Shown one piece after another: positions 11,870 through 26,800 of a stretch of 64,000 nt of DNA. The stretch is taken from NCBI GenBank assembly GCA_040954595.2, contig CM082592.2, forward strand, positions 10,664,001 through 10,728,000, read 5' to 3'. The position numbers and the translations under genes are program-made. Origin of the DNA: Balanoglossus misakiensis. Lineage: Eukaryota; Hemichordata. Every line of letters starts with the position of its first letter. The first letter of the stretch is position 1. The notes under the pieces were generated by a model. It saw only the letters and a list, made by a program, of their open reading frames with translations. It did no database searches and was not told the DNA's origin.

Positions 11870-14800
11870 ATGATGGCGAGTAGACAACCAGACAGGTAAG
11901 CAATACATTGATTTGATTTGTCACGTTACACTCGCGTTTGTAGCGGACACTGATCTAATCACTCCAGCACTTCCGAGAGGTAGTTTGCGTTTAATATTTT
12001 GATATTTCACTGGCAAGGGTGACGTTGCTTATTTTTACGGTCGTCAACAAGCAAGCGCAAGCGCAAGTGAAAAAGGTCGCTGCTCCCGCGGAATGATTTA
12101 CGCCATGACAAATAGGATACGGTTGGAACACTATTAAAATTTGCCCAGCGGTCGAGATCGTGACTGTCTTATTGCAGTTTTCTACTTTATTTGCACGTGA
12201 AAACGGGGTTGAATGATGCTTGCTTATTGACATTGTAAAACGTTGATCTTGGTCTTGCGCCTGGTTGTGGAGCGGAAACGCACTTTGATGTGTCGGCGTA
12301 GTGTCCTGTGGCGTCTGTAGGTGTAAGGTCATTGTGCGGTCACTGCCACGCCAAGTTGCGGGAACACCCCTGTCCAGTTTAGGGTATTATTACAACGACG
12401 CAACTCTCGTCGGACTACAACTCGAAAATAAACTGATCTAAGCATAATTCAATAAAACGACATGCCCTACCAGGCGTCATACAATGTAGAACACATGTGA
12501 CGCTTGAAAGGAGATCATTAAAGGGTATCTTGAAACTGACATTCATGTATCACATGCACAGTGGTAATAAAAACGTTGCTACCCCATTCATGTGTAATAT
12601 GTGTCATGTCACTGTGTGCTGAATTTCAGGAATAGCATGCATTATGTGTAATATGCAATGGCTTCTGTATCCTGAACAGCTCCATTATGATGCTGTAACC
12701 TAATGTAATTTCAGATACAGCCAAAAATTTTAATTTGTAACAAGATTGTGTTTGAATAAATTATGTTGCCTTAGTGCTTGAATTCATGTACATGTATATG
12801 TATAACATACATACATACAGTACAAGCTTGTAATGGTTTTGACAGCAGAAACTGAAATTTATTAAACTTGATGACCATGTTTTTGTGTGCTAATGTATAA
12901 TATTAAATTAATACTGTCATCTGTGTATTATACTAAACAAGACCATTATGAAATTATGCAGTGTGGCATGTGTGTGTACTACTGTAATCAGTTCTATTAC
13001 CCACACCCCTTTAGCAGGAGTGTAAGTTTTATGACAGCGTTTCTGTAAATACACAATTCTATTTGCACAAACCTGTCATAAAACTTATACATGTGTACAC
13101 TATTTGAAATAGCTATTATACAGGGCTGATTTCATGTACCTTTGAAATATAGATGTAATTTATCAATTTTCCATTTTTTGGTGTTTGAATTACATAGCTG
13201 ATACAGGGGTGTGTCCCTTTTGGCCGCTTGCACATTCTGGTACTAAGGAATGTGAGTATTGCTAGGATCTGAAGGTCCTCTGTGAATGAGGGATCTGTTT
13301 AATGTAAATGAGAACACATTGTATACATGTATTTTGTTATTTACATATGAATTTGATGTCAGCATGACCATCAGGGTTCATTTACTCTCAAAGAGTACAT
13401 GATCTTCCAGACCTGAAAGTCTCCAAGATCGCTTCCACATGGAACTTTGGTGTGTCAGTGATATAACTATCAATAATTATTAAAAACCCAGCTTCGTTGC
13501 ATTACCACTGAACAGATTGTAAAAACACCCTGTTGTGTGAAATGGCTCATAATGGAGGATCATGCAGACTGACCTTTCATACCGTATGTTGTAGGGCATG
13601 ATACATGTATTGATAGGAGGTGATGGTGTGTATGTTGCTGTGACCTGCAACACTTGTTGTTAAGTACATAGCACTTTAATAACAATGCGTGGATGGAATG
13701 CATATATTTTAGCTCAGCAGCTTGTATGTAGTGTTTGTAGGAAACCATTTACTGCAGTGACCTGATTATCTTCTGCACAAAACACCAGATGCCTCTCAGT
13801 TCTTTTTGTCAGTTTTAATGCAAGGCTCCACAAACTAGCAAGGCCAGCCCAGCCATATATCTTCTTTGTCAGTTGACCTGTGTTAGAAACCCAAATAGTC
13901 TGTCAGCTAAGACCAAAGTTCATCTTCCATGTCTCGACATATGACAAGGCGAAAAGTTCACGAAGTTCGACTTTCAGCCTAGATACAAACTGTGGGCTGA
14001 TTATAATCATGAAATCAGTTGTCATGGTGCATTTTACGTGGCACTGTGCTGGGATCGGTGTCAATGACCGGACTTTTTCCAATCAACTCAAGCAGACCCC
14101 TAGGCAGTACTGGTGATGAGGTTTCTTCCATTAGAAAAATATAGATTATTTTCGTGCAATTTTTTAGTACTACCATACACAGTACATCTTCAGCAGCAGT
14201 GTATAGAATTCGACACGATAACTCCAGACTTCTTGCTGAAATATCAACAACATAATCATCTTTACATATAATATAGAAAATCCAGGGTGTTTAATCCAGG
14301 GATCTGGTCTTGTTATTGGTTGCATAGAGGCGATTACAGAGGTTTCCCTGTTCAGATGTTGTGTATTGAAAGTGGAATTCATTATTCAGTCCACCAAGTT
14401 GCAATGTACTCCTTACCTTCAGTTCTGTATCAAAGTGAACTGCTAGTTGTGAATTGAATTGAATAGAATACACGTACACGGTAGCATTGACTGCTAAAGT
14501 AATTGCCAGGACTTGTGGGTATTGGAACTCATATTTTCAATGGCCTTGCAGTAGAGTGATCTCGCTAATGGGAACACTGCTGTGAGTACATGTGACTATT
14601 GTTGCTTCAAGTACTTCGGCCAAACCTGTGCAGTATACAGTTACAGTTACTGATCAGTGATCCCGTAATCCAAATCGATGGCTTTTTTTCTTGGACACCT
14701 TCAATTTAACAGCGGTCTGAACAGGAAGACTCATTTCGTAAGGTAGGTGATGAACATAAAATACACTTACTGGCTCCATACAGATTGCAGAAAACAAAAA

Positions 14801-17800
14801 TTAAAAATAAGTTCTCTTATGTTTTTTTCACAGACCACCAAGTGGTCATTCAAGAGACGCTTTGTCACCATATGGGAAGAGGCCAAGACCCCAAAGCCCA
14901 CAGAATCCAAGGGAGAATGCTGCCAGTACTGGTTACATGTATGCTGGACAGGAACAGGCGCACAGATACCCAGTGACAACTGCACATTATATGTACCCAC
15001 CTCACCAATCACATCAGCAGGTATGTTCTGAAAAAGAAATCTGTTTTCATTCAAGATGACACATCTTTCAAGATGCTATTGCTCTAAAATGATATGCATG
15101 AAAACTGCCCATTTCATGTTGAAAATACAAGTCTAGATTTTGGGTGGGTGTTTTCAGGGGGTGGGGTAGGGAGTGATGATTCTGTCGTACCAATCGGAGT
15201 TGCATCTCGTGTCAAGGAAAAAGACTTTTTTCTAAGAATGTTCCAGGCATTCTTAAGATAAGTTTGTGCGCCTGATTGGCTCCATGTCAACCTCATGAAC
15301 CTTAGCGTCGTATCAAAAGGTTGTGGTTTGCAGCTGGATTGAATTCTCCGCAGATTGGCAGCCATATTTGGTTAATAAATGTCACCAGGAATGATATGAA
15401 ACAAGGCATGCCATGATGCAATGTCAATTATACGCACTGCTTTCAGTTTTCAGAGGCTGTCTGCTTTCCTCATCATGGAATTACCCAGATAAGAACTTAT
15501 TTATAGGAACATGTACAGCTGACACATGGTGTGATTTTATAGCCATGTGTCTAATGGGAGCGTTGACTTCCTTTCTTGACAGAATTATGTCACCAGATAT
15601 GTATTAAAGCTGTTTCCAGGTCACCAAAGATTCTGAATGATGTAAAACATAAAAATGATATAATATCTGTTCTTCTGTATTGCTTCACAAAACCAAGGAT
15701 TAAGTCCGGACTATGTGCTAGTCAAATTTTGCGAAAGGTGGACGACATTTTATGTGTCTTTGGGTAGAATTGAAGAAACCCGAGAAGCAGTTAATTAAAA
15801 CTGGCCTCTGCTGGCAGGGGATCTGTGACATAACTGTTCTACTACATAGCATGATCTGATACACAGTAATTTGGAATTTTGTGAGCGTGGTGCAAGGTAT
15901 CATGGGAAGAGACAGCACTGAACATTCAGAGGAGTAATTTCTAGAGTGTTCCAAGTTCATCCTTTTGTGTCTTAGATGCTGGTGTCGTTATCTTCCCTCA
16001 GGAGAAATGGGCATCGTGCTTTCTAGCTCAGTGTGATTAAAATTTGATCTCTAGATTTTGTTTGGTCGACGCTACATGTTTACTATTCCAGTGAATCTTA
16101 TGCCTTTGGGCTTTTCTCGTTGTAGTGAGGTTGGGATTAAATGAACAGAAAATGTAATCAGAAAATGGTAAACTGAAGCAAGGAGCCCAAATCAAGACAA
16201 TCCCTAAAGCGTCTGATTTTGACTTGCGTAGCAAAGTAGATTAAAGATGAAGAAAGAAAATGCTTGAGTTCATCTATGGTGTTTGGCAAGCCATCTGGTA
16301 CTCCTGTTGTTTCCCATTCTTTGCCATGTAAATCAGAAACACGAAACATATTGAAGCAACGTGTCATATACATTGTTTGTCTGCTTTTCATTCCTCCAAT
16401 ACCCGAGCACAGTGTTAAAAACAGGTCAGGTCACTCTTTCATGCAGTCTGGTATTTAATATGAAATGGGGTCACTTAAAAAGTCTGTGTAAATATAAAGG
16501 GCAGTGGCACCCTACTTTTGGGGGTAAAGATATAGAAGGTAATTAGCATTCCTGTTGTCGACGCTTTTGTCAAGCAGTCGCAAAATCCACTACATGTTTT
16601 GTGGATTGCATTGAAATTCAGTTCTTTTCTTCCTGTGAGTTGTGGAAGAACTGGTTCTACTCTCAGTGGTTGTTCCACCAATAATCTAGATTAAAAGGCA
16701 ACTTCCTGACTGAGATGGAAGTATTCCCAATCTCTCTGCCCTGAGTATTTTTTATTAGTTGAAAATTGAAATGAAAGTAATTATGCGAGTTGAACCAACG
16801 AACGAGTGTTACGCTTGTGGTACAAGTAACACGTGGCAACAGCAATACTTGACCTAAGTGACCTAGAAACAGGGACAGTAATCAAACCATTCATATGGGA
16901 AGTGTCTATTTTTACATTGTTATACCAGCAGACTGAGCGGTTGTAAATATATAGAACTACATTGTTTTGTCTCTACTTGTTTGTGTATCTCAAAGTGTGT
17001 CACATTGTAAAAATTGACGGCTTGCATAGAATCAAGGACTGTGTGTTACTATGCAGAAATTCTGTGTGACCTGTTGGGTACATGTGTACGTGGTAAATGT
17101 ACAAAATGTAGGTCTATCCTGATTAGGTTAAACTACAGTGATGAATGTACATTGTATTCAAATTGAGGTCAGCGTACTTTTCTGCATGGCGGGCTACTTG
17201 ACGCTATAGATAAGACATTGAGAGTGAACTTGAATGATTCAGACTGAGTACTTCACTGTACATTATATTGGAAATGGCGATGTGATCAAAAAGTGTATCA
17301 TCAATGATCTGATCAGTATCATTTTTCGGTGATATGAATCTGTCGGTTTGTTATAAAAACACTGTTGCAGATTTATTCTCTGAAATCTGCTCTGAATTCC
17401 CAACTTTACTCATCATGCATACGGAAAGGCAGAGAGATGAATTGCGTTTGATGTGGATGGGGGATCTGGAAATGCGTACATGTACATTAGCAGTTGGACA
17501 TTTTGCTTTGAGTGACAGACAGATTATCTCCGCACACAACATCGTTTTGCAATTTCTCTAATTCACTTTTCTTGTTCACATCATTATTCCATTAAAACTC
17601 GGTGCCCAGTGAATTGACAAATCGTCTTTAGTTTATCCCAGGTAAATGTCTAGTGCTGTATTACATGACTGTTGTCTCACAGAAGCAGTTGTACATGTTC
17701 TGACCCTGAGGTGAATGCACAGAGTTCCGGTTGAAATGACACCATTATTTCTTCTGACAGAATGAAGTCACACAGCATTTAGTGAGAAAATATCAGGGTT

Positions 17801-20800
17801 AATACACCAGACAGAAGTCCTAGAATCACTTCTGGAAAATCCACGAAATGTGGAATGAATTCCTGGAAATCTAGCCACCTACAAGGAAAAAACGGGGAAA
17901 TTGATACGGCCATGTGAGCTTTCAATATTCATGCTTTTCATGCAGAGGCTGTAACTTGTATTAAAATAAACCTTCTGGCTATGTCATCTGCATTTAAAAA
18001 AACACTAATAAAGCATGTATTGATGGAAAATCTTCAAAAGAGTAAATGTCCGTGCCAGGGCTGCGTTTTGGAAATTATAAGCAGCCGTGTTCTAGAGAAC
18101 AGAGTTTTGATCTATAGCCTCAAGCAGTAATCATTATCCGCAGCTCTGTGAGAAGAAAGGCCGTGTGTAGGTTCATTCAAAATGATTGGATGAAACGTCA
18201 GTCGAACAGCATACATGCATATGCAGTTTTTCATCAATAGCATAGCAATGACACATATAGTACACAGCATTATTTTCAAAAGTTCAGATATAGATACATT
18301 TCATAACTAGATCTTGATGCATGTAAATAAAATAAGACGTCTAGAGAATAGTATTGTGTTTCATTGATTGACTTCAACTTGCACATTAATATATAAAGTC
18401 TTATACAGTGTGATATGTGAACATTTTTTATGAAGTGTTACATCGTTCAGTGTGCTGAATATTTAGTCTTTGTGGAAGTAAGACTTAGAGGGATGCTTAT
18501 AATAGTATAAACTGGGTTCTCTTCCATACCCCATCAATTTTTCTTTCTCCATCAACAGGAGATCCATACTGGGGACTACCACAGAGAGCATCATCCCCAC
18601 CAAGGGTATCCTAGCAACGCTGTTGCACAGCAACAGCAATATAGGAGACGGCCATCCTTGCTGTCAGAATTTCACGGACATGCACCTCCTGATAGAGAAA
18701 GGTAAATAACAAAAAATAAGAATGAATCTTTTTAATCCAAGACACACATCATCCAGTCTGCACCAGCTTGGCTAGCTCGGCCTGGGTACAGTCTCCCAAG
18801 CCAACATTTTTAGGGCAGTCCCTCTGCCTGAAATAAAGGTACCCTGGCTAGCGAAGAAGCATTGATGCTTTATGAAATGTCAGCAGCTATCTTGTTGTGA
18901 TTCAGCGTGGGAGGTTTCCGCTGGTACCGGAAGTTTCTGATCCATGTAGAATGGAAATGTCAAACTTAATGTTACATTTACGTAGTTTAATTAGTCCATA
19001 TGCTGAGTCTGTATATTTTTGAGAAGAAAGAATCCCTTCAGATATACATTCTGGCATTCTTAAAGCAGCCTGCCTGCAGACAGTTTGCCTTATACCATTT
19101 CAATGATGGGATGTCCTTGTCCTTTGGCAGACATAAAAGTAGGCCATGTGTTTATCAGATACCCGTATAATGTGTCACTTGTCATCTCTTGGGATGTAAT
19201 ACCAGGAAATCTTTCTTAGCTTGGCGTCATCATGGAGCCATATAAGACACGCTAGTCCTTGGCTGGAGGTTTTCGTCTATAGTTTCAAAATTGAAAATAC
19301 CAGGCTATTTTGCAACCAGGATTTCTTTAAAGGGAAAGTTATTCATTGAGTTTATAAGTCGCTGAGTTCTTGCAATACAAGCAATCATCGTGTTGTATCT
19401 TGTGTTTAATTTTGCAGAGCTCCAGAGCAATACAGGCATCACATGACCTTACCTACCCACTCAGAGGAGGCCATTGCTGCCAAGAGGCCCCGATTGGCTA
19501 ATGAAAATGAGGCTGAAGCAAAACTTCCAATGAGAATGATTCCCCCACCCAGGATGACACCAATGCAACCAGAAGCCAGGAGGGTACGTTTTATGAATAC
19601 AGATATTTCGTCAAATTATGTATTACCTGCTTATCGTACATTGTAACAAGGGAAATCATTTATTTTTTGCTATGATATATCCTGCAGGAACCACCTTTCA
19701 TGCCTAAAGTGGAAGCAATTTCACCCACTCCATGCGAGCAGGAATCACCATCCAAACTCTCCAAGGAAGATCTGCTACAATCCATGGATAAAGTGGACAG
19801 AGAGATATCCAAAGTGGAATCTCAAATCAATAAATTGAAAAAGAAACAGGTTAGAAAATAATTCTCACATTGAAGGATTAGAGTTTGGGTGTTTGATACA
19901 GATAACAAAAAGTGTTAGCTCTCTTTATGTAACTCCTTTCTGTATGTTGAATGACAGCAAGAGTTAGAAGAAAGAGCTGCCAGACCTCCAGAGCCAGAGA
20001 AATCTCCATCGCCAGAACCGATTGCCATAGAAACGAAACATCAGAGTGTTGTGCAGATCATTTATGCTGAAAACAGGGTATGTCAAGAAATTCCAGTTTT
20101 GCACCGAATCTTTTGCTTTAATATGATGTTTGGGGTTGGTGTAGCCTTGATTGGAGAATAATAGTTACTGGTTTTTCGTTCTCAGAGAAAGGCTGAGGAA
20201 GCCCACAACATGCTTGCCCACCTGGGACCGAAGATAGAATTTGTAAGTACGGTACATTTTTGTCCACAAAAGTCACATTTTGACACTATTTTGATATCAT
20301 TTGTGAGTTGTATAAATTAAATTTGATCTCTGTTTCATTATTTTCACAGCCCATGTACAACCAACCCTCCGACAGTGAACAGTATCAAGAAAACATCAAA
20401 ACGTAAGTCATCAATCAGTAAAATTGTCCAGAAAGAACACAGACTTAAAATCCAGAAGAGACGTGACATGTTCTCAAATTTAGGACAAGAAATGCTGAAG
20501 GGTTTATGCTGTATCTGTTTTTCATGAGTTCTAACCTAAAGGTGTTTGAGATTTTTTTTTACAAAACAGACCTCATTTTCTTCTCTACAAATGTCATGAT
20601 ACTTACATGTAGTTAAAGCCACCCACACGCAATTCTCGCAAATTACTTGTCAACTCAAATGTATCGGCAATCTTTTCATCGACAATTTCGACTGACATTA
20701 TTACGTGGGCATTAAATTTTCAATTTCCTCACCGGGCAATAAATGAGGTCTAGTGACTTGATGCGGTGTTGTATTTCTGTTTTGTTTCAGGAACATGGAA

Positions 20801-23800
20801 ATGAGGAAAAAGTTAATCTTGTATTTCAAGCGGAGAAATCATGCCAGAAAATTGAGGGTAAGGGAAGCCATGTATAACTGTCCTTGGGTGACTTCGGTCT
20901 ACTTTTCAATTATCTAGAAGCCATGTAGTTCACAGTGAGTGATACGACACCCAGAGTTGTTTTTTTGTGCAAAGCATACAGGCAAATCAGCAGTTTCCAT
21001 TTACTTTTTTTCTACTGCTTAAATTCCAAAGACAAATATGAGAAGAATAAAACCCTTTTATTACAGGAACGGTACTTATGTGAGCGTTATGATCAGTTGT
21101 ATGAAGCCTGGGAAAAGAGAATGGAAAGGATTGAAAACAGCGCGAAAAGGAGGTTAGTAGACAGGAAATTGATGCTCCATCATTAATTATGTGTAAGTGC
21201 AAGTAGACCCATTGTTGTAACATGTCCTCTATTCCTGCATTAGAGCCAAAGATGCCCGAGTTAGGGAGTTCTACGAGAAGCAGTTCCCGGAAATCAGAAA
21301 GCAGAGAGAACAGCAGGATAGGTTTACCAGGTATGAGAAAAAAAAATGTGATCAAGTGAGGCCTTGGGTTCGCGAGAGAACACCTCGTGCTACAAGTCTG
21401 TCAATCTCCGCTTTGAGATGATTGATAGCTGTGTTTTTGGAAATTGCACAGACTGTTTATGTAAGCAGAAAGCTTCTAATCTCTGCACATATTTCACTGG
21501 TAATTTGCCCTCAATCTGTATTTTGCCATGCACAGATGGCATGACAGTGGTTTCACCTCACAGTTTTATCGGTGAGGCGGGGGCCACGAGGCATCAGTAT
21601 GAACAGCCCTCCCTCCACCATTTTAAGTTTGAAATCTATTGTTTTCAATGCTGTGGCACCATCATTGTCACAGACTTTGTATTACTTTTGGCCAAATTTA
21701 ACTTGTTGATTGGCTTCTGTGTATAAAGCAGAGCTGGTGGCCGTAGTAACTGGGGAAACATCGCTCGCAGTGATGCAGAGTTGGCGGAAATCGTTGATGG
21801 ACTCAGCGAACAAGAGGCACATGAGCGTCACATACGGACACTGGCCGTGGTGCCACCCATGCTGTATGACACAGAACAGAAGAGAATCAAGTTTATCAAC
21901 AGGAATGGTAATTGTTCAATTGGAGCATTATATACTTTGGCTGAACTTTTCAAAAGGGTGAATAAAGACAACAGTGTTGTCTGGATGGGTGGATGGGTAG
22001 AATTCTGTGGTTCATCTGTAGAAGTCTGCAGATTCAAATCTGTGTAATGAGAGGATTGTATAATCTTCTAAGTCTCCACGAGTGACATTACAGGAATTCA
22101 CATTTGATGTGACCGTAGTTTTATCACCTAGCTAGGGACTGGTTTCTATCAAGAGTTTATCCAGAGTTCATCAATGTTGGCAGTCTAGTTTCAACCCTGT
22201 GGCAGACACTCACACTTTCGGTTTGTGATAGTCATGGGTATCTCCCAGAGACAACAAATGCCAAACAACTTTATTTCGTCAGATTGTAAATGTACAAATC
22301 TGTAAAACACTGCCCTCTGTTCGCTAAGCTGTGAAAACCTTTTGTTTCTGTACTGGCTATGCCTGACCATAAACAGTTACCTGGCACTGCTGTTTATTGC
22401 AGGTCTTATTGAAGATCCCATGAAAGACTATAAAGATAGACAACACTTGAATCTGTGGACAGAATCCGAGAAGATGGTTTTCAAGGATAAATACATTCAG
22501 TATCCTAAAAACTTTCAGATGATTGCCTCATTCTTGGAGAGAAAGGTACGTTCTTCTGAAGTTGAACAGGCTTGGCATTTGTTAAATCCATCGCATTGCA
22601 GGTTGATTGTGTTTCTTGTACATTGAACTGATATAATTCTTTCCATCCAACTATCTTCTACTCTACAGAGCATCTCCGACTGCGTTCTGTTCTATTACAC
22701 CACTAAGAAGAATGAGAATTACAAGCAATTGTCCAGGAAGGCCACGGTGAAGAAAGGAGGAAGATTTCGTGGAAAAGGAATCCGTTCTGTGGAGGATGAT
22801 GACAAGGATGATGATCAGTAAGACATTTGAACATTTTAATTTTAGTTTCAACTTTTATGCACAGTCAAGCTTGTTTATGCACAATGAAACCAATCGTTCA
22901 GTTTATGTTGAGTTACACTAGCAACACACTGACGTTTTTTTCCTTTCCATTACGATTTTCAGGGATCGAAATGATGATGATATGAACAACATGAACCACA
23001 GTAATGACATAGATGTTGGATTGATGCCAGACAGTAAGTTATTGTTATTGTTGGACTCTAGAATCTGCCCTGGAATACTTGTATTATATACCTTTTCTGT
23101 GTATAGCAAAGATTTTTTCTTGAGGCACTTACTGCATTAAAACCAATTATTTCAAATATAGATGTCTATTCACTGAGCATTTGTTTTCCTTGATGTGCAG
23201 CTACAACGTGTTCCCTGTGCAAGAATCCGCTGGATGCATATAGTCTGAGTCGACCAGTGAATAAGAGCAACTGTGACATGTTTGGAGTACGGGAGAGTGA
23301 AGTCACGCCCAATATGAGAGTTTGCAGCAGTTGTAGATGTCGCTCAATCAGGAGGAGATACGATCAGAAGTAAGTCACTCTCTATGTTTAATTTACTGTT
23401 ATACCTCACTAACACGCAATTAAAATTTATGAAATTTGGAAAAGATTGTCAACTGATTATGTTAGTGTTTCTCTGACACACAGGTGTCCCCTGCCTACAT
23501 GTAAGACTCCCAAACGTAAAGTTCGACGGTTGAAGCCACTGCCCAATAAGTGGTCTGAGATAGGGGACGATCAAAGAAAGGCAATTTCTGAAGAATTAGG
23601 TAAGGGCATGATGATTGATTTTTCAGAAATGATGATATCCATTGGGGTTTATGTGTCAATTTACAATAGCAATATTGATGTGTTGTTTTGTTTTGGTGTG
23701 GCTTGTATGTGGGTATGAGTTGGCAGTTAGCCAGTTGTCCTGATAGCCTTGAACAGGAGAGATTGTACAGTGTGTGTGTGTCCTTGGATTGGAAGTGGTG

Positions 23801-26800
23801 TGTGTGGATATGTGTCTGTTACTCTGGCATCTGTGTGCATGTGTGTGTTCAAGAGTTTTAGAGGGGACAGGGGAAAGAGTATATTAACCAATTTCGGCAT
23901 GCTTGCTGCAGAGACCTCAGTCTTGATGGAGTAAGACAGTATAGTTTTAAGAACACCATCATGGTACTTTTCCCTCCAAAGGTTTAACTGAAGACATCAA
24001 CAAGTGTTGTGCAGCTTGTTTCAATCGGATTGCAAGAAGGCTTGGCAGCGAGACGGAACCGCTGAACTCACATGAAACTGAACATGGTAAGCAGGGTAAG
24101 ATGTCTGGCTCGCTTTGCAAAAGCCTTTCCATATTACTATCCTGGTATTTGTGCAATTGTCTGTGACCTTTTGAAATAATTTGGCATATGAGCACTCAAA
24201 GTGTTAGCAACACACCTGCAAGACGGTATGCCATTTTAAGTGGCCTTATTGTCTACATACTCAAGGAGAAAGGAGGTCAATACGAGTCCTGCCAGTTTTC
24301 ATTGCTTCCTGTGTTTGATATTAGTCAGACATAAATCTGGGACACACCTTCAAATGAATAAAGCCATTCATATCTTTTATTACAAGGCGTATGTATATTG
24401 TCTGTGTCTAACCATGTCTTGCAAAGGAAATCATTTAATGCTGTCATGTGTCGGCCAGAAAATATCATGCTTTGTGGACATGGGTTGGGGTAAAGGTTAC
24501 TTTGATATACACATATGGTCAGGAATGCTGTGTGGGTCAACTGATCTTTAACTGCTCTCTCGTGTTGTTTGCCGTAAATCATTATATACGTCTGCACCAG
24601 AAGTAGCCTAGTATCTGATGACCTATCTAGCTTAAGTGGCAGTGAAACCTTTCCACGAAATGAAATGTTTAGCTCAGCCTTTTACCAGTTCCCTATCTAG
24701 ACAAATATCATTGAAAAAAATATTTCCGTTTGTAAGTGTTAAGAAACTAATGCGGCATTTTAAGGAATTATGGGACAGTTTATGTGAAATGACAACTTGA
24801 GTTTTAGTTTCGGTTAAATCCGTTGAGATATATTAAGATTTGCACACAACTCTAAAAATATCTGCGCACTAGCTGTCAGTGTATGTCGGTGAGTGACCTT
24901 AGTTTCCTTATGCTAATGAGCTTGTTGAAAGGTTCGTTGACCCCATCAATAGCAGACTGGGTGCCATCTGAATGAAGTTACATAAAAACCCTGCGAGCAC
25001 GCTCAAAAGAGGTCATCGTGAGAATTAACACTGAACAGTGGCTATTAATAGATGAGGACTAAGCACAATGGCCATTATCCGAGTCTCTGAAGCCTGTCAA
25101 GTGACCGACAACACGGCAGTCCGAAAAAGACAATGTGTACATTTGGTTCTCTGAAGTCGTATAATGCCCAAGGTGAGAAGGAGAGGGAATAGAACAGATA
25201 GCAAGGTGTGCGGACAGAGGAAGTCAAGCTCTGCTCGGCAGGAAATTGGCTGCGATAACACCGCTGACAGGAGATTTCTCACTTCAGTTGTAGAGTCGTC
25301 CAGGTGGACGGAGGATGAAATGGAGCGAGCCAAGCAGGGACTGAAGGACTTTGGCCGCGACTGGGCGGCTATCTCGCAGATGGTGGGCTCCAAAACCGAT
25401 GCTCAGTGCAAGAATTTCTACTTCAACTACAAGCGGAAGTTCAACCTTGAAGCACTGGTGCAACAATACAAGAAGAGACGGGTAGGCAGATATAGATATC
25501 ATTAATGTGTTTTGCATGCAGCTGTGTGTTTGCCTTTCCTATCAGTTTCCTGATATGAGGTCAGTCTTTAATTCATGATTTTACATGTTTCACCTTGATT
25601 GCTTATTTTGGATGATTATTGCTGTCCCGTGAGTTGCTTTTGTTGGTCTGTTTGTTTGAATAATGAGGAAGTCCTTGTAAACTTTTTGTTTAGGTTTGTT
25701 CACTGCTTTCAGTTTCTGTCGGAATATTTGCAAGTCCATGGAATGTGTTGCTATCTGTATGTATTGTCTGTCTGTCTGTGTGTGTGCATGTATATGTGTG
25801 AGAATTTACGCATATTTGGATGTAAACTAAATTCCTTGATGATTCAGCATGTGTCACTGTAACATTGTAGTCTATTCAAGTAAATATCAAATAATTATGA
25901 ATTAGTCATGGGACACTCATGTGAAATTAATTATGGCTCAAGTTCAATAGAAGCACCATATTTTTGATTTAAAGGAAACTTCAATTCAAACGAAAGGGTC
26001 AAAAAACCCAGACTTACCAGGATTTTAATAAACACTTGTAAAATTGAAAATGAAAGGGTAGATGTATATACAGAAGAGCAGTCATGCATTTCTTGCGTAG
26101 GTGTATCTTATAGATATTCTGTTAATTGCCTACAAAGATATGAATTATTCAAACCCAGTAATTAGGTTAAGTATCTACGGAAGTACTCTTAACAATAAAT
26201 GACCCTCATCCTTGTTCATTGGAGTGGAACATTAAACACACCTCAGAAATGGAAATCTACATCTAGATCTAGAACCAATGTCGCTGTATTACTATTGAGA
26301 ATGCTTTCTGTCTTATCACAGATAACTCGTGGAAGTCGTCGAGACTCTGCAGCTGACAGCGTGGCATCGACCGTCACCGGGGCTTCTGAAGATGAAGAGG
26401 TGTCGTCCGTCTCCAGTGATGAAAACGACGCAGATAACGATGATAATGATGACGAGAGCTCCGGCACTGCCAGTGCTAGTGAGAACGAAAACGATGAAGC
26501 CTCAAGGGCCAGCAAGCCTGCTGCGACAACAACGACAACAACAACTGCTGCTTCTACAGCCGTGGTGTCATCATCAATGCCAGTCGCAGCGTCCTCGTCA
26601 TCGCCGGTCTCAACGTCGTCTTCGACTCCAGTGACCGTCCCGACAAATACCACATCAACAACCCCGACAGTGGAGGTGACCCAAGCACAACCCAGCAGCG
26701 AGGGCACTTCAAAGGACGACATGCCGACCCAATCAGAGGACACGACACCCGCACAGGAACCAGAACAAAAAGCAGAAGCCATGGAGATGGACCACGACAG

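Noticed and set aside
11991-12332. 113-codon minus-strand frame in corepressor intron 1
   Set aside because: No homology, no splice partners, no promoter evidence.
20987-21355. 122-codon minus-strand frame
   Set aside because: Antisense to corepressor exons 10-11 and the intron between; no family match.
21364-21726. 120-codon plus-strand frame
   Set aside because: Lies wholly in a corepressor intron, ends at the next acceptor and has no recognisable similarity; length is within chance for the whole window.
25164-25293. Upstream in-frame extension of the SANT2 exon
   Set aside because: The residues are unlike any corepressor, and the acceptor at 25293 restores the conserved ESSRW with matching phase.
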